A stretch of DNA of 64,000 bases from Desulfosporosinus acididurans (GCF_001029285.1 NZ_LDZY01000005.1:1-64000), one strand, 5' to 3'; counted from the stretch's first letter, positions 9,193 through 18,764 are shown. The notes: a model not told the origin generated them from the sequence alone. Numbers and translations are program-made.

Positions 9193-10260
9193 TTATTTTT
9201 TCCCTAGGGCAGCTACGACTGCGTCCCCCATCTCACGAGTACCCAGGACTTTATCCCCAGGTTTTGCAAGATCCGTCGTGCGGTATCCCTCTTCTAACAC
9301 TCTTTCCACGGCACGCTCAATCAGCTTAGCTTCCTCTTCCAGATCAAAGGAATAACGCAGCATCAACGCACCTGAAAGAATCGTAGCCAGAGGATTGGCG
9401 ATATTTTTACCGGCAATATCGGGAGCCGAACCATGAGCAGGTTCATAAAGCCCTTTCTTCCCGTTTAAGCTTGCTGAAGAAATCATACCAATAGAACCCA
9501 TCAGCATAGAGGCTAAATCCGTTAGAATATCACCAAACATATTCTCTGTCACGATGACATCAAACTGAGTTGGGTAACGAACAAGCTGCATGGCAGCATT
9601 ATCAACGTACATATGGGTTAATTCAACTTCAGGATACTTTTGGGCAACGTCCAGGGTGATCTCCCGCCAAAAACGAGAAGATTCCAAAACATTGGCCTTA
9701 TCAACTGAGCAGAGCTTGCCGCGACGCTGGCGAGCCATTTGGAAACCAAGCTCAACGATCCGACGAATTTCCTCTTCCGAATAAATCAAGGTGTCAAAAG
9801 CACTGGGAGGGTTCTTGGTTCTGCCTTTTTCTCCGAAATATAACCCGCCCGTTAATTCACGCAAAACCACGAGGTCAACATTTTGTACGACTTCAGGGCG
9901 AAGAGTTGATGCTTCAACTAACATGGGCAGCATTTTAACGGGACGTATATTGGCAAACAGAGTCAGTGCCTTGCGAATTGCAAGAAGACCGCCTAACTCT
10001 GGGCGCTGCGGGGCGGGCAGGGTATCCCACTTTGGTCCGCCTACTGATCCTAAAAGAACTGCATCTGCGGCTAATGCTGCCTCGAGAGTAGCATCCGGAA
10101 GAGCCTTTCCAGCTTCATCAATGGCCGCTCCACCAATTAAATGATTTTCAAACTCTATCTTAACTGCACTGTCTTTTAAGACAGCGTTTAACACTTTAAT
10201 TGCTTCCGGGGTAATTTCTTGACCAATACCATCTCCCGGAAGAACAACGACTTTAGGCAT
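9193..10260 (-). CDS. leuB: 3-isopropylmalate dehydrogenase
   Basis: NAD-dependent oxidative decarboxylation of 3-isopropylmalate in leucine synthesis. It starts [19 protein letters not shown]. The substrate-binding arginines lie in [10 protein letters not shown] and [14 protein letters not shown], and the metal/NAD segment [19 protein letters not shown] and [13 protein letters not shown] are intact. At 355 residues it is full length. Last gene of the ilv-leu operon. The other leucine genes (leuA, leuC, leuD) are not here; only a leuD relic lies immediately upstream and supplies the GGGAGGG ribosome site. Confidence 0.95.
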   Translation of the reverse strand: MPKVVVLPGDGIGQEITPEAIKVLNAVLKDSAVKIEFENHLIGGAAIDEAGKALPDATLEAALAADAVLLGSVGGPKWDTLPAPQRPELGGLLAIRKALTLFANIRPVKMLPMLVEASTLRPEVVQNVDLVVLRELTGGLYFGEKGRTKNPPSAFDTLIYSEEEIRRIVELGFQMARQRRGKLCSVDKANVLESSRFWREITLDVAQKYPEVELTHMYVDNAAMQLVRYPTQFDVIVTENMFGDILTDLASMLMGSIGMISSASLNGKKGLYEPAHGSAPDIAGKNIANPLATILSGALMLRYSFDLEEEAKLIERAVERVLEEGYRTTDLAKPGDKVLGTREMGDAVVAALGKK

Positions 10261-10261
10261 T

Positions 10262-10373
10262 CTGTTCCCTCCCTCGAATATGGAATCAGTTCGCCCGTAC
10301 GAATCAACTCCTGCATAATTGGAGGAAACGATCTGGCCTGAAACTCCATACCTGTTGTTTTATTCACTGGTGA
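10262..10373 (-). pseudogene. Relic of the 3' end of leuD
   Basis: Between ilvC and leuB the minus strand reads [20 protein letters not shown] and then [13 protein letters not shown]. This resembles the C-terminus of the small subunit of 3-isopropylmalate dehydratase (VN-TTG-EYQA-PFPP...II-AGGLI-Y). There is no start codon or upstream part; the frame opens directly after the ilvC stop codon. I read it as a deletion scar: an ancestral ilvC-leuA-leuC-leuD-leuB order lost everything except the last 35 or so codons of leuD. Confidence 0.65.
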
Positions 10374-10388
10374 TTTTACCTGCTGTTT

Positions 10389-11387
10389 CTATTCGTGTTT
10401 TTTCAGCCAGCTCATCATACCTCGTAATTGTTCTCCAACTTTCTCGATGAGATGATTTTCTTCACGACGAGCCATAGCATTAAAGGCCGGACGATTAGCC
10501 TGATTTTCCAATAACCAGTTCTTAGCAAATGTCCCATCTTGAATTTCAGTCAGTACCTTTTTCATTTCTTTGCGGGTCTCATCATTTACAATTCGTTTTC
10601 CTACAGTCATATCGCCATATTGAGCCGTATCAGATACTGAATAGCGCATCCAGCTCAAACCGCCCTCATACATTAAGTCTACAATCAGCTTTAATTCATG
10701 CATACATTCGAAGTAAGCAATTTCCGGTTGATAGCCGGCTGCCACCAAAGTCTCAAATCCGGCTTTAACAAGCTCAGAAGTACCGCCGCACAGAACAGCT
10801 TGTTCACCGAATAAATCTGTTTCGGTTTCTTCGCCGAAGGTCGTTTCTAATACTCCGGCTTTAGTGGAACCGATTCCTTTAGCGTAAGCTAAAGCCAACT
10901 CTTTGGCTTTACCTGTAGCATCTTGATGAACTGCAATCAAGGATGGTACTCCTGCGCCTTCAGTATAGGTTCTGCGAACCAAATGTCCCGGACTTTTTGG
11001 TGCAACCATGAATACATCAACATCACTGGGAGGAACAATTTGTCCAAAGTGAATATTAAAGCCATGGGAAAAGACAAGAGCTTTGCCTGAGGTTAAATGT
11101 TGTCTAATTTCATTTTCATAAACTTTACTTTGGGTTTCATCAGGAAGCAGAATCTGTATAACATCAGCACGAGCGGCTGCTTCGGAAACCGTCATCACTT
11201 CAAAACCAGCTTCTTCAGCCCGTTTCCAGCGTGCACTGCCGGGGCGAAGTCCAATTAAGACCTTAAGGCCTGAATCTTTAAGGTTTTGAGCTTGAGCATG
11301 TCCTTGACTGCCATAACCCATTACCGCAATAACTTTTCCTTTGAGTAATTCGAGATTTGCATCAACTTCATAATACATTTTTGCCAT
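10389..11387 (-). CDS. ilvC: Ketol-acid reductoisomerase
   Basis: Mg- and NADPH-dependent isomeroreductase of the valine/isoleucine pathway. The Rossmann motif [38 protein letters not shown] and the metal-binding segment [16 protein letters not shown] are visible. The 332-residue protein is a class I (short) enzyme. It follows ilvN by 69 bases in the same operon. Confidence 0.95.
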   Translation of the reverse strand: MAKMYYEVDANLELLKGKVIAVMGYGSQGHAQAQNLKDSGLKVLIGLRPGSARWKRAEEAGFEVMTVSEAAARADVIQILLPDETQSKVYENEIRQHLTSGKALVFSHGFNIHFGQIVPPSDVDVFMVAPKSPGHLVRRTYTEGAGVPSLIAVHQDATGKAKELALAYAKGIGSTKAGVLETTFGEETETDLFGEQAVLCGGTSELVKAGFETLVAAGYQPEIAYFECMHELKLIVDLMYEGGLSWMRYSVSDTAQYGDMTVGKRIVNDETRKEMKKVLTEIQDGTFAKNWLLENQANRPAFNAMARREENHLIEKVGEQLRGMMSWLKKHE

Positions 11388-11456
11388 TTAATATCTTCCT
11401 CTCTAATTCTAAACTATTATATTAAAATAAGCTGCAAACAACATCTATTATACACC

Positions 11457-11942
11457 TCATGCCTCAGAACGCATAATAGCAATTTTGCCCGTTCGCACTA
11501 ATTCTAATAAACCATAGGGACGAAGCGCATGAACAAAGGCATCGATTTTATCTATGTCCCCGGTCAATTCAACCGTGATATTGCTTCTGCCCATATCAAC
11601 AACCCGTCCACGGAAAACATCCACGGTTTGAAAGACTTCAGAGCGCGTTTCCGAATTAATAGGAATCCTCACCAGGGCCAATTCTCTATCCACTACGCTC
11701 TTCTCAGTTAAATCTACAACTGAGTGAACCACAACAAGTTTACTTAACTGGTTTCTAACTTGTTCGATAACTTGATCATCACCGGCTACAACAATCGTCA
11801 TCCTTGATACTTCAGGATCCTCAGTCTGACAAACAGTCAGGCTCTCAATATTGTAAGCCCTGCGCGCAAAAAGTCCCGCTACTTTAATCAAAACACCAGG
11901 GTGATTTTCCACAAGAACTGCAAGTGTATGCAACATACTCAT
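11457..11942 (-). CDS. ilvN: Acetolactate synthase small (regulatory) subunit
   Basis: ACT-domain regulatory subunit that binds valine and activates the catalytic subunit. The first 75 residues (HTLAVLVENHPGVLIKVAGL) form the ACT domain, followed by the conserved C-terminal region ending LRPYGLLELVRTGKIAIMR. 161 residues, normal length. Its start shares one base with the ilvB stop, so translation is probably coupled. Confidence 0.94.
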   Translation of the reverse strand: MSMLHTLAVLVENHPGVLIKVAGLFARRAYNIESLTVCQTEDPEVSRMTIVVAGDDQVIEQVRNQLSKLVVVHSVVDLTEKSVVDRELALVRIPINSETRSEVFQTVDVFRGRVVDMGRSNITVELTGDIDKIDAFVHALRPYGLLELVRTGKIAIMRSEA

Positions 11943-13630
11943 TACCTCACAATCATTTCAGTGATAACTTTTCCTGGAGGGACTAACGGTAAAACATTTT
12001 CATCAGGAGAAATCTTGAAATCCAGCAATATCGGTCCAGAAGAATTAACCGCTTCCTCAATAGCACCACGGACCTGATCTACAGAATTAACGTGAATTCC
12101 ACGAATTCCATAGGCCTCGGCCACTTTGACAAAATCCGGATTTCCTTCAAGTTGAATATGGTTGTACCGTCCGTCATAAAACATCTTTTGCATTTGACGA
12201 ACCATTCCAAGAACACCGTTATTAAGCAAGATAATTTTAATTGGTAGTTTGTTTTGAGCGACGGTTCCCAGCTCCTGAATAGACATTTGCAGTGAACCAT
12301 CTCCGGTTATTAAAAATACATTATCTTGAGGACGAGCCAATTGAGCCCCAACTGCAGCCGGCAGTCCATAACCCATGACTCCTAGACCGCAGCTTGTTGC
12401 ATAATTGCGCATATGGGCTATCGGATAAAACTGAGCCACCCACATTTGATGTTGTCCTACGTCAGTAGCTATTACAGCCTCTCCGCCTGCCAGTTCACCA
12501 AGTGTCTTTACAACTAATTGAGGAGTTAAGGAGTCTAAATCACAGCCTAAGGGATTATCCTTCTGCCAGTTACGAATTTGTCCCCACCATTCGGATAGAT
12601 CAGGAAGCGAATGTCCGGGCAGGACCTCCAGGAGTTCCTCAAGAATTTTACGAGCGTCTCCGACAATTCGCATGTGTGTTTTTACAACTTTACTAATTTC
12701 TACAGGATCAATATCCATATGAATGACTTTTGCTTTAGTCGCGAATCGATGGCCTAAACCGCTTGTTACCCGATCATCGAAGCGAACTCCTACAGCAATC
12801 AGTAAGTCACAATCATCCACTGTATAGTTGGCAGTCACTGTGCCATGCATGCCGACCATTCCTAAAAGATTAGGATGACCGTAAGGAAGACTGCCGATCC
12901 CCATTAACGTGGTAACAACAGGTAAATTTGCCCTTTCAGCAAATTGACGCAGAACTTCCTCGGCGTTTGCTGTCACGACTCCCCCGCCAGCATAAAGAAC
13001 AGGTTTTCGCGCTTCGGAAAGTGCTTGAGCTACCTCTTCGATTTTACTGTTATTGCCCCTGCCAAAGATTTTATACCCCTTAAGCTTCATATCGCTGGGA
13101 AAAGGCTCAACATTTTCCTGGGCTAAAACATCCTTCGGCAGATCAATTACAACTGGACCTGGCCGTCCGGTTCGGGCAAGAAAGAAGGCTTCTTTAACTA
13201 CTCTGGGAAGATCACGAGGATCTTTAACGATATAGGAATGCTTTGTTATCGGCATTGTAATGCCAATAATATCGACTTCCTGAAAAGAATCCGATCCAAG
13301 GGAGCTTGTTGGCACTTGCCCTGTTAAAACGACTAGAGGAATGGAATCGGAATAGGCATTAGTTATACCGGTTACCAAATTTGTAGCCCCGGGGCCTGAC
13401 GTCGCCAGACATACTCCTACTTTACCACTAACTCGTGCGTAACCATCAGCAGCAAAAACAACCCCTTGCTCATGGCGCCCTAAGACGTGGCGTATGGGCG
13501 AATCCAGCATAGCATCATATAGAGGAAGCAATACCCCGCCGGGATAGCCAAAGATAATGTCCACACCTTCCTCTCGTAAGGCATCTAATAATAGTTTTGC
13601 TCCACTTAATCCCTTCTTTTCCTCACTCAT
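11942..13630 (-). CDS. ilvB: Acetolactate synthase large (catalytic) subunit
   Basis: Thiamine-diphosphate and FAD enzyme joining two pyruvates, or pyruvate and 2-oxobutyrate. The catalytic glutamate lies in GRHEQGVVFAADGYARVSGK. The central FAD-domain segment and the ThDP motif GDGSLQMSIQELGT followed by ILLNNG are present. 562 residues, full length. Second gene of the operon, 17 bases after ilvE. Confidence 0.96.
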   Translation of the reverse strand: MSEEKKGLSGAKLLLDALREEGVDIIFGYPGGVLLPLYDAMLDSPIRHVLGRHEQGVVFAADGYARVSGKVGVCLATSGPGATNLVTGITNAYSDSIPLVVLTGQVPTSSLGSDSFQEVDIIGITMPITKHSYIVKDPRDLPRVVKEAFFLARTGRPGPVVIDLPKDVLAQENVEPFPSDMKLKGYKIFGRGNNSKIEEVAQALSEARKPVLYAGGGVVTANAEEVLRQFAERANLPVVTTLMGIGSLPYGHPNLLGMVGMHGTVTANYTVDDCDLLIAVGVRFDDRVTSGLGHRFATKAKVIHMDIDPVEISKVVKTHMRIVGDARKILEELLEVLPGHSLPDLSEWWGQIRNWQKDNPLGCDLDSLTPQLVVKTLGELAGGEAVIATDVGQHQMWVAQFYPIAHMRNYATSCGLGVMGYGLPAAVGAQLARPQDNVFLITGDGSLQMSIQELGTVAQNKLPIKIILLNNGVLGMVRQMQKMFYDGRYNHIQLEGNPDFVKVAEAYGIRGIHVNSVDQVRGAIEEAVNSSGPILLDFKISPDENVLPLVPPGKVITEMIVR

Positions 13631-13647
13631 TTCATTTCCCTCCTCTA

Positions 13648-14547
13648 TTATCTGGCGGTTGCGCTTTGCGCTTTATAAATCTCAGGACCGTTGACAAGAG
13701 TTAAAGCCCTAAAAGCAGCGAGAAGTTTTTTAAAGACTTCTCCGGGAACTCCATTGTCAATGTCCCTGCCATCGACATTAACTACGGGGATAAGTTCAGC
13801 CGCTGTACCCGTTAAAAAGCACTCACTGGCAGTATAGAGATCGTGACGGGTAAATAATTCTTCAGCGGTTCTAATCCCCAATTCACGCGCAAGCTCCAGA
13901 ACTGAATTCCTGGTTATACCTTCCAAAACTCCCGCAGATAAAGGGGGTGTCATCAGTACTCCGTTGCGCACAATAAAAATATTGTCAGAAGTTCCTTCGG
14001 CAACGTAGCCATCTTGAGTCAACATGATTGCTTCCACAACTCCCGCTTGATTGGCTTCGATTTTAGCAAGAATATTATTCAAATAGTTAAGAGATTTAAT
14101 TCTTGGATTTAAGGAATCAGGGTTATTTCTTCGGGTGGCAGCGGTTTTGACTTCCAATCCTCGTTCATATTTAATCGGCTCAAAGATTTTTATTTGATCC
14201 GCGATACAAAAGATCGAAGCTTGAGAACAGTTATTAGGGTCAAGTCCTAAATCCCCTTTGCCACGGGAAACAACTAAACGAATATAAGCATCTCTTAATC
14301 CATTTCGGCGTAACGTTTCCAAGACAATCTCCTGCATTTCATCCTTCGCTATCCCAATAGATAAATGAATCGACTTTGCCGATTCATAGAGCCGTTTTAA
14401 ATGCTCATCTAATTTAAAGACTCGGCCATGATAGGCACGAATTCCTTCAAAAATTCCATCTCCATATAAAAAGCCATGATCAAAAATTGATACTTTGGCC
14501 TCTTGTTCAGAAACGAAAGCCCCTTTACAGTAAATTACAAGTCCCAT
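13648..14547 (-). CDS. ilvE: Branched-chain amino acid aminotransferase
   Basis: PLP-dependent class IV aminotransferase catalysing the last step of valine, leucine and isoleucine synthesis. DHGFLYGDGIFEGIRAY is the N-terminal signature. RIKSLNYLNNILAKIEA carries the PLP-binding lysine, and EGTSDNIFIV and ITRNSVLELA are family motifs. 299 residues. It is the first gene of the ilv-leu operon and lies directly behind the riboswitch-terminator, so its transcription should be the controlled step. Confidence 0.93.
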   Translation of the reverse strand: MGLVIYCKGAFVSEQEAKVSIFDHGFLYGDGIFEGIRAYHGRVFKLDEHLKRLYESAKSIHLSIGIAKDEMQEIVLETLRRNGLRDAYIRLVVSRGKGDLGLDPNNCSQASIFCIADQIKIFEPIKYERGLEVKTAATRRNNPDSLNPRIKSLNYLNNILAKIEANQAGVVEAIMLTQDGYVAEGTSDNIFIVRNGVLMTPPLSAGVLEGITRNSVLELARELGIRTAEELFTRHDLYTASECFLTGTAAELIPVVNVDGRDIDNGVPGEVFKKLLAAFRALTLVNGPEIYKAQSATAR

Positions 14548-14593
14548 TAGTTTACCCCTTTCTATAAAATATCCTCAATAATTCAGACAACTT

Positions 14594-14645
14594 AAAAACC
14601 CAAGCCTAGTCCCTAGCAACGTGGAACTTTCCGCTTGGGTTTTTT
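14594..14645 (-). terminator. Riboswitch-controlled terminator before ilvE
   Basis: AACCCAAGC and GCTTGGGTT pair around a 27-base loop and are followed by a T run on the minus strand. The left arm overlaps the last aptamer helix (GGGTA...AACCC), so ligand binding and termination should be mutually exclusive. Confidence 0.8.
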
Positions 14646-14725
14646 CTACCCACGGTGTAAATCCGTAATTGGATTCTGTATCGCTTGGACCAGTCAGGTT
14701 GCCCCCGGAACCCTAGATACACTTC
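14645..14725 (-). promoter_or_regulatory. ykkC-class riboswitch, probably the ppGpp (subtype 2a) type
   Basis: The minus strand shows the ykkC core in order: CTAGGGTTCCG, ACTGGTCCAAGCGA, ACACCGTGGGTAGAAAAAAC. These match the class consensus (UAGGGUUCCG, CUGGUCC, ACACGG, GGG...AAAA..CCC). Members of this class sense guanidine, ppGpp, PRPP or nucleotide diphosphates. Those upstream of branched-chain amino-acid genes in Firmicutes belong to the ppGpp group, so ppGpp is inferred from the downstream ilvE. The overlapping terminator suggests an ON switch, raising ilv-leu expression during starvation. Confidence 0.8.
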
Positions 14726-14766
14726 CTCCTCTGTTATAAGACATTTGTACTGCATACGTTGTGTAT

Positions 14767-14795
14767 ATGATACAGAATACAATCCTCAGTGTCAA
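14767..14795 (-). promoter_or_regulatory. Sigma-A promoter of the ilv-leu operon
   Basis: A perfect TTGACA -35 (14795-14790), a 17-base spacer and TATCAT -10 (14772-14767) lie about 40 bases upstream of the riboswitch. Confidence 0.75.
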
Positions 14796-14834
14796 CCCTT
14801 TTTCCATGAAATTCATATTAATTCACGGGATCCC

Positions 14835-14864
14835 TTGTCAAAACTTGATAGTTAGCGGTATAAT
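14835..14864 (+). promoter_or_regulatory. Sigma-A promoter of hom-thrB
   Basis: TTGTCA and a perfect TATAAT separated by 18 bases, about 48 bases before the hom start. Confidence 0.7.
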
Positions 14865-14911
14865 GTCCACTATTAAAATACATTTGTTTTTATTGAGAGG
14901 AGCTGCCAAAG

Positions 14912-16207
14912 ATGCCTATTAACATTGGAATTTTAGGTCTTGGAACCGTTGGTAGTGGCGTTGTCAGCATATTACAGCAAAATGCCGAAGATATACAAAC
15001 GAGAACTCAAAGTGAAATTCAGATAAAGAAGATTCTAGTCCGCAATCCCGAACTTCCCCGAAATATTCAGGGGAAGTTTCAACTCACGGACCAAGCCAAT
15101 GATATCCTTCAGGACCCTGAGGTTGATATCATTGTTGAAGTTATAGGAGGGATTGAACCCGCTCGTTCTTATATATTAGAAGCGCTGCGCCAAGGCAAAC
15201 ATGTGGTCACAGCGAATAAGGACTTATTGGCTCTCCATGGGCAAGAACTCCTGGACGCTGCCAATACGGCAGGTAAAGACCTCTATTTTGAAGCAAGTGT
15301 CGCCGGCGGAATCCCTATCATTGCTGCCCTTAAACACGCTTTGGCTGCGAATCGAATTTCGGCTTTAATTGGAATCATTAACGGAACGACCAACTATATC
15401 CTGTCTGCTATGGCAGAACAAGGTCGGGATTATTTTGAAGTATTGGCTGAAGCTCAAAGCTTGGGTTATGCTGAAGCTGACCCTTCGGCCGATGTCGACG
15501 GATTAGATGCAGCACGAAAGCTGTCCATCCTGGCTTCTATTGCCTTTAATTCACGGGTTACCCTCAAGGACGTTTTTGTAGAAGGCATCTCCAAAATCAC
15601 TCGCCAAGATTTAGCCTATGCAGCAGAACTCGGCTGCACCATCAAATTACTGGCAATCGCAAAACATCACGAAGAAAGCATCGAAGTTCGTGTTCATCCG
15701 GCAATTTTGCCCATGAACCATCCCCTAGCTGCCGTAAACGGTGTTTATAATGCCATTTATGTTGTGGGCGATGCCGTGGGAGAAACCATGTTTTACGGCA
15801 GAGGGGCAGGATCACTGCCGACCGGCAGTGCCGTAGTTTCTGATATCATTCGTGTCATTCGCAACATCCAGGCTAACTCCACGTCGATGATTAACTGCAC
15901 CTGTTATCGTGATCTCGGAATCAAAGCCTCCTCGGAATTCTTCACTGCCTTTTATATCCGTCTTCTCGTGAAAGATGAGCCCCGCGTCCTTGCCACCTTG
16001 GCGCTCCTCTTTGCCGAAGCCAACATCAGCTTTGCTTCTATTATTCAAAAGCCACGCGGCGAACAGCAAGCCGAAATCGTACTAGTGACGCACCCCTGCC
16101 GCGAAGGCGCGCTTCAAGAGGCTCTGGACTCTGTTCGGGCGTATAGTAAAGTTCTCATGATTCACAACGTAATACGCTTTGAAAAAGGGGAGGAGTCGAA
16201 CTCATGA
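14912..16207 (+). CDS. hom: Homoserine dehydrogenase
   Basis: Reduces aspartate semialdehyde to homoserine in threonine/methionine synthesis. N-terminal NAD(P) domain (IGILGLGTVGSGVVSIL), then the catalytic domain with VVTANKDLLALHG, EASVAGGIPII and GIINGTTNYIL. An ACT domain fills the last 80 residues (LLVKDEPRVLATLALLFAEA) and should mediate threonine feedback. 431 residues, full length. A GAGAGGAG site precedes the ATG. The gene overlaps thrB by four bases. Confidence 0.95.
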   Translation: MPINIGILGLGTVGSGVVSILQQNAEDIQTRTQSEIQIKKILVRNPELPRNIQGKFQLTDQANDILQDPEVDIIVEVIGGIEPARSYILEALRQGKHVVTANKDLLALHGQELLDAANTAGKDLYFEASVAGGIPIIAALKHALAANRISALIGIINGTTNYILSAMAEQGRDYFEVLAEAQSLGYAEADPSADVDGLDAARKLSILASIAFNSRVTLKDVFVEGISKITRQDLAYAAELGCTIKLLAIAKHHEESIEVRVHPAILPMNHPLAAVNGVYNAIYVVGDAVGETMFYGRGAGSLPTGSAVVSDIIRVIRNIQANSTSMINCTCYRDLGIKASSEFFTAFYIRLLVKDEPRVLATLALLFAEANISFASIIQKPRGEQQAEIVLVTHPCREGALQEALDSVRAYSKVLMIHNVIRFEKGEESNS

Positions 16208-17100
16208 TCGTAAAAATCCCTGCTACCTCTGCCAATCTCGGACCCGGTTTTGACTGTCTTGGCCTGGCCCTTCAACTATATAACTCAATTAAAATCGACA
16301 TCAACCGCCCCTTCCAAATCTCATTAACAGGAACCTATCAGGAAGGTATATCAACTGATGAGAGCAACCTTGTCTGGCAAACCATGTGCCGCCTCTGGGA
16401 GCAACTTAATTATCCCATTCCGACGGTTGCCCTGACATTGGAAAATCATATTCCTCCAGCTCGCGGTCTCGGCAGCAGCTCTGCTGCCATCGTGGGTGGA
16501 CTTGTAGCAGCCAATATTTTGGCCGGAGCCCCTTTAGCAAAATTAGAGCTGCTGCAGATGGCCAATGCTCTTGAAGGACATCCTGATAACGTCACACCTG
16601 CCTTATATGGGGGAATCACCTTAGCTGTTTCTACAGATGATGGAGTTCAGCCCAGAGTTTTAGGGCAGGGAGCAAATCTGAAGGCAGTGGTTCTTATTCC
16701 GAACTTGCGCCTAAAAACAGAAAAGGCCAGAGGCATTTTACCTCCCGAAGTATCTCGTCAAGATGCCGTATTTAATATCTCCCATGCAGGATTATTAATT
16801 GACGCCTTTATTCGTGAAGATTATCCCCTCCTGAAAGAGGGAATGCGCGACATGCTTCATCAAAACCAGCGTTCCGTTCTTATCCCAGGTATGTTTGAAA
16901 CACTGAAAGCAGCTGAACAAGCCGGAGCCTATGGAACAGCTCTAAGCGGTTCAGGCCCGACACTAATTGCCTTAATTCCGGAATCTTCAAAGAACGAAGT
17001 TTGCCAGAGCATGCTGACAATGATAAAGCAATTTGGGGTTGAGGCCCAGGCCATCATACTTGATATTGATCACTGCGGTGCCGTCTCTTCAGGCGAATAA
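16204..17100 (+). CDS. thrB: Homoserine kinase
   Basis: GHMP-family kinase making O-phosphohomoserine for threonine synthase. The N-terminal PATSANLGPGFDCLGLAL, the ATP-binding PPARGLGSSSAAIVGG and the C-terminal GTALSGSGPTLIALIP motifs are all present. 298 residues. Translation is coupled to hom through an ATGA overlap. Threonine synthase is not in the window. Confidence 0.94.
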   Translation: MIVKIPATSANLGPGFDCLGLALQLYNSIKIDINRPFQISLTGTYQEGISTDESNLVWQTMCRLWEQLNYPIPTVALTLENHIPPARGLGSSSAAIVGGLVAANILAGAPLAKLELLQMANALEGHPDNVTPALYGGITLAVSTDDGVQPRVLGQGANLKAVVLIPNLRLKTEKARGILPPEVSRQDAVFNISHAGLLIDAFIREDYPLLKEGMRDMLHQNQRSVLIPGMFETLKAAEQAGAYGTALSGSGPTLIALIPESSKNEVCQSMLTMIKQFGVEAQAIILDIDHCGAVSSGE

Positions 17101-17139
17101 GGAATTCTTGCGACACACTGAATTAAGAAAACTTGGCGC

Positions 17140-18033
17140 TCAAAGATACTTTCTTCGCTCTTGACTATCCAAATACTTCACCGCCTGAAGAGCCGCAGTT
17201 CCGCCTTCTCCTGCAGCTTTAATTAACTGATAGGGTTGTCCCGTGCAATCGCCGGCTGCAAATAACCCCGGAAAACTAGTCTCTAATTTGTGATTTACCT
17301 TAATGGCACCGTCTTCCATTTCCAGACCTGAAATAAGCTGCTCGGCAGGAAGATTTTCTCTGATGATAAATACTCCGTCAACGGTTAATTGTTCCTCCCC
17401 AAGGTCAAGTTGTTCTACCCTTTCTTTCCCCACAATCCTCGCAACGTTGCTCTTCTTAACGTCAACCCGGGAATCAAGGGAGGGAACGTCACTGTAATAA
17501 GGAATATAATAGACTTGGGAACAGATGTCGGCCATAAAATTGGCCTCATCCTCACCTTCATGGTTATAAGAAATAATCGCTGCCTTCTTGTCTTTATACA
17601 AGGGACCGTCACAGGTAGCACAATAGCCGACGCCCATACCTAGCAATTCGGCTTCACCAGGAAATAATTTACTCGCCGAAACACCCGTCGCCAAAATAAG
17701 AGCATCTGCTTCCAGGGATTTCTCCTTGCCCATGATGGTGAAAGGAGGGCCCGGATATATACTTGTAACTTTAAAGGGAATAATAGATATTTCCTTTTCC
17801 TTAAGATGATTTAGAAACCGCTGTCTTAAATCCTCACCACTTATTTTGGGAAAACCGAGCCAATTATCGATTTGAGGTGCCTTAGACAGCTTTGGGCTGC
17901 AGAATTCCGAACCCAACAAAATAAAATCTCGTTTCCTTATTTTGGCATTAAGGGCTGCCGCCATCCCTGCCGGACCGCATCCAATAATTGCAAGTTCATA
18001 ATGATCTTTGATATTATTAAGATCCTCAGACAC
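17140..18033 (-). CDS. Thioredoxin-reductase-like flavoprotein lacking NAD(P)H motifs
   Basis: FAD-dependent disulfide reductase of 297 residues. The FAD motifs LAIIGCGPAGMAAAL (N-terminus) and GLFAAGDCTGQPYQLIKAAG (C-terminus) are intact, and a redox-active CATC lies in GYCATCDGPLYK. The central domain should carry GGGNSA and HRRxxxR for NADPH. Here it reads AAIISYNHEGEDEANF and VYYIPYYSDV, so both are missing. Clostridial ferredoxin-dependent flavin thioredoxin reductases lack the same motifs, so ferredoxin is a plausible donor (inference). No thioredoxin gene is adjacent. Confidence 0.72.
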   Translation of the reverse strand: MSEDLNNIKDHYELAIIGCGPAGMAAALNAKIRKRDFILLGSEFCSPKLSKAPQIDNWLGFPKISGEDLRQRFLNHLKEKEISIIPFKVTSIYPGPPFTIMGKEKSLEADALILATGVSASKLFPGEAELLGMGVGYCATCDGPLYKDKKAAIISYNHEGEDEANFMADICSQVYYIPYYSDVPSLDSRVDVKKSNVARIVGKERVEQLDLGEEQLTVDGVFIIRENLPAEQLISGLEMEDGAIKVNHKLETSFPGLFAAGDCTGQPYQLIKAAGEGGTAALQAVKYLDSQERRKYL

Positions 18034-18148
18034 GTTTTAAACCTCCTCGATTCATTTCCTTTATAGCAGAAGTGTTCCCCAAATTTCCCAAATTAACTAT
18101 CAACTTTTAATATTGCTCTGAGAAATCCTGATAAGGTAATCATTAAAT

Positions 18149-18193
18149 AAAGGCGTTCTTACTCCACTATATTAGTGAAGCGAGAACGCCTTT
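18149..18193. terminator. Long inverted repeat, probable terminator
   Basis: Perfect 11-bp arms AAAGGCGTTCT / AGAACGCCTTT enclose a smaller nested inverted repeat (CACTA-TAGTG). It sits between two minus-strand genes, downstream of the DUF302 gene. The T run is weak in both directions. Confidence 0.55.
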
Positions 18194-18294
18194 GATTATT
18201 TGCACCCATTTTAGATTTTTAGAGTTAAGTTTTTAGACAGCTCCAAGGATTATTAGAATAATATCCCGAAATGATGTTCACCGTGATTAATTAT

Positions 18295-18681
18295 CTAGAT
18301 CGCCTCATCCAACGCTTTCTTTAACACGCTTTCTACCTGCTGAGCAACACTTAGCAATTGTTCGTGTTCCATCATACCTATCAAAGACGTCGGACGCATC
18401 ATTCCCATATACACACTTTTTTCTTTTTCGTATACGACCACCTTACAAGGCAAAAAATATCCAACTTCAACCTGAAGCTCCAATACTTCTTTTGCTTGTT
18501 TGGGATTACAGACCTCTAAAACCTTAAAGTGACCTTGAAAATCCAGCCCTTTTTCTGCCAATTTGTCTTTAAAATCAAGTTCCCACAAAACGCCGAAACT
18601 ATTGTTGCTTAATGTTTTCTTGAAATCTTCCACAGCTGTCTCAAAAGGTTTATTCGTTTTGACCTCATACTTTAAATCCAT
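18295..18681 (-). CDS. DUF302 domain protein
   Basis: Small cytoplasmic protein of about 128 residues matching the DUF302 pattern. MDLKYEVKTNKPFETAVEDF opens it, GFGVL-type and EVCNPKQAKEVL segments follow, and GYFLPCKVVVYEKEKSVYMG is the core, ending in a helical tail. The first ATG (18714) has no ribosome site. GAGGGA six bases before the ATG at 18681 marks the likely start. DUF302 proteins are of unknown function, often linked to redox or metal stress; a single Cys is retained in the LPCKV core. Confidence 0.72.
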   Translation of the reverse strand: MDLKYEVKTNKPFETAVEDFKKTLSNNSFGVLWELDFKDKLAEKGLDFQGHFKVLEVCNPKQAKEVLELQVEVGYFLPCKVVVYEKEKSVYMGMMRPTSLIGMMEHEQLLSVAQQVESVLKKALDEAI

Positions 18682-18764
18682 GACTTTCCCTCGCTTTATC
18701 GGATAATAATTCAATCTCGGCGATTTTACGCGATAGACTTCTTCATTCTAATAGTATAAGCAAA

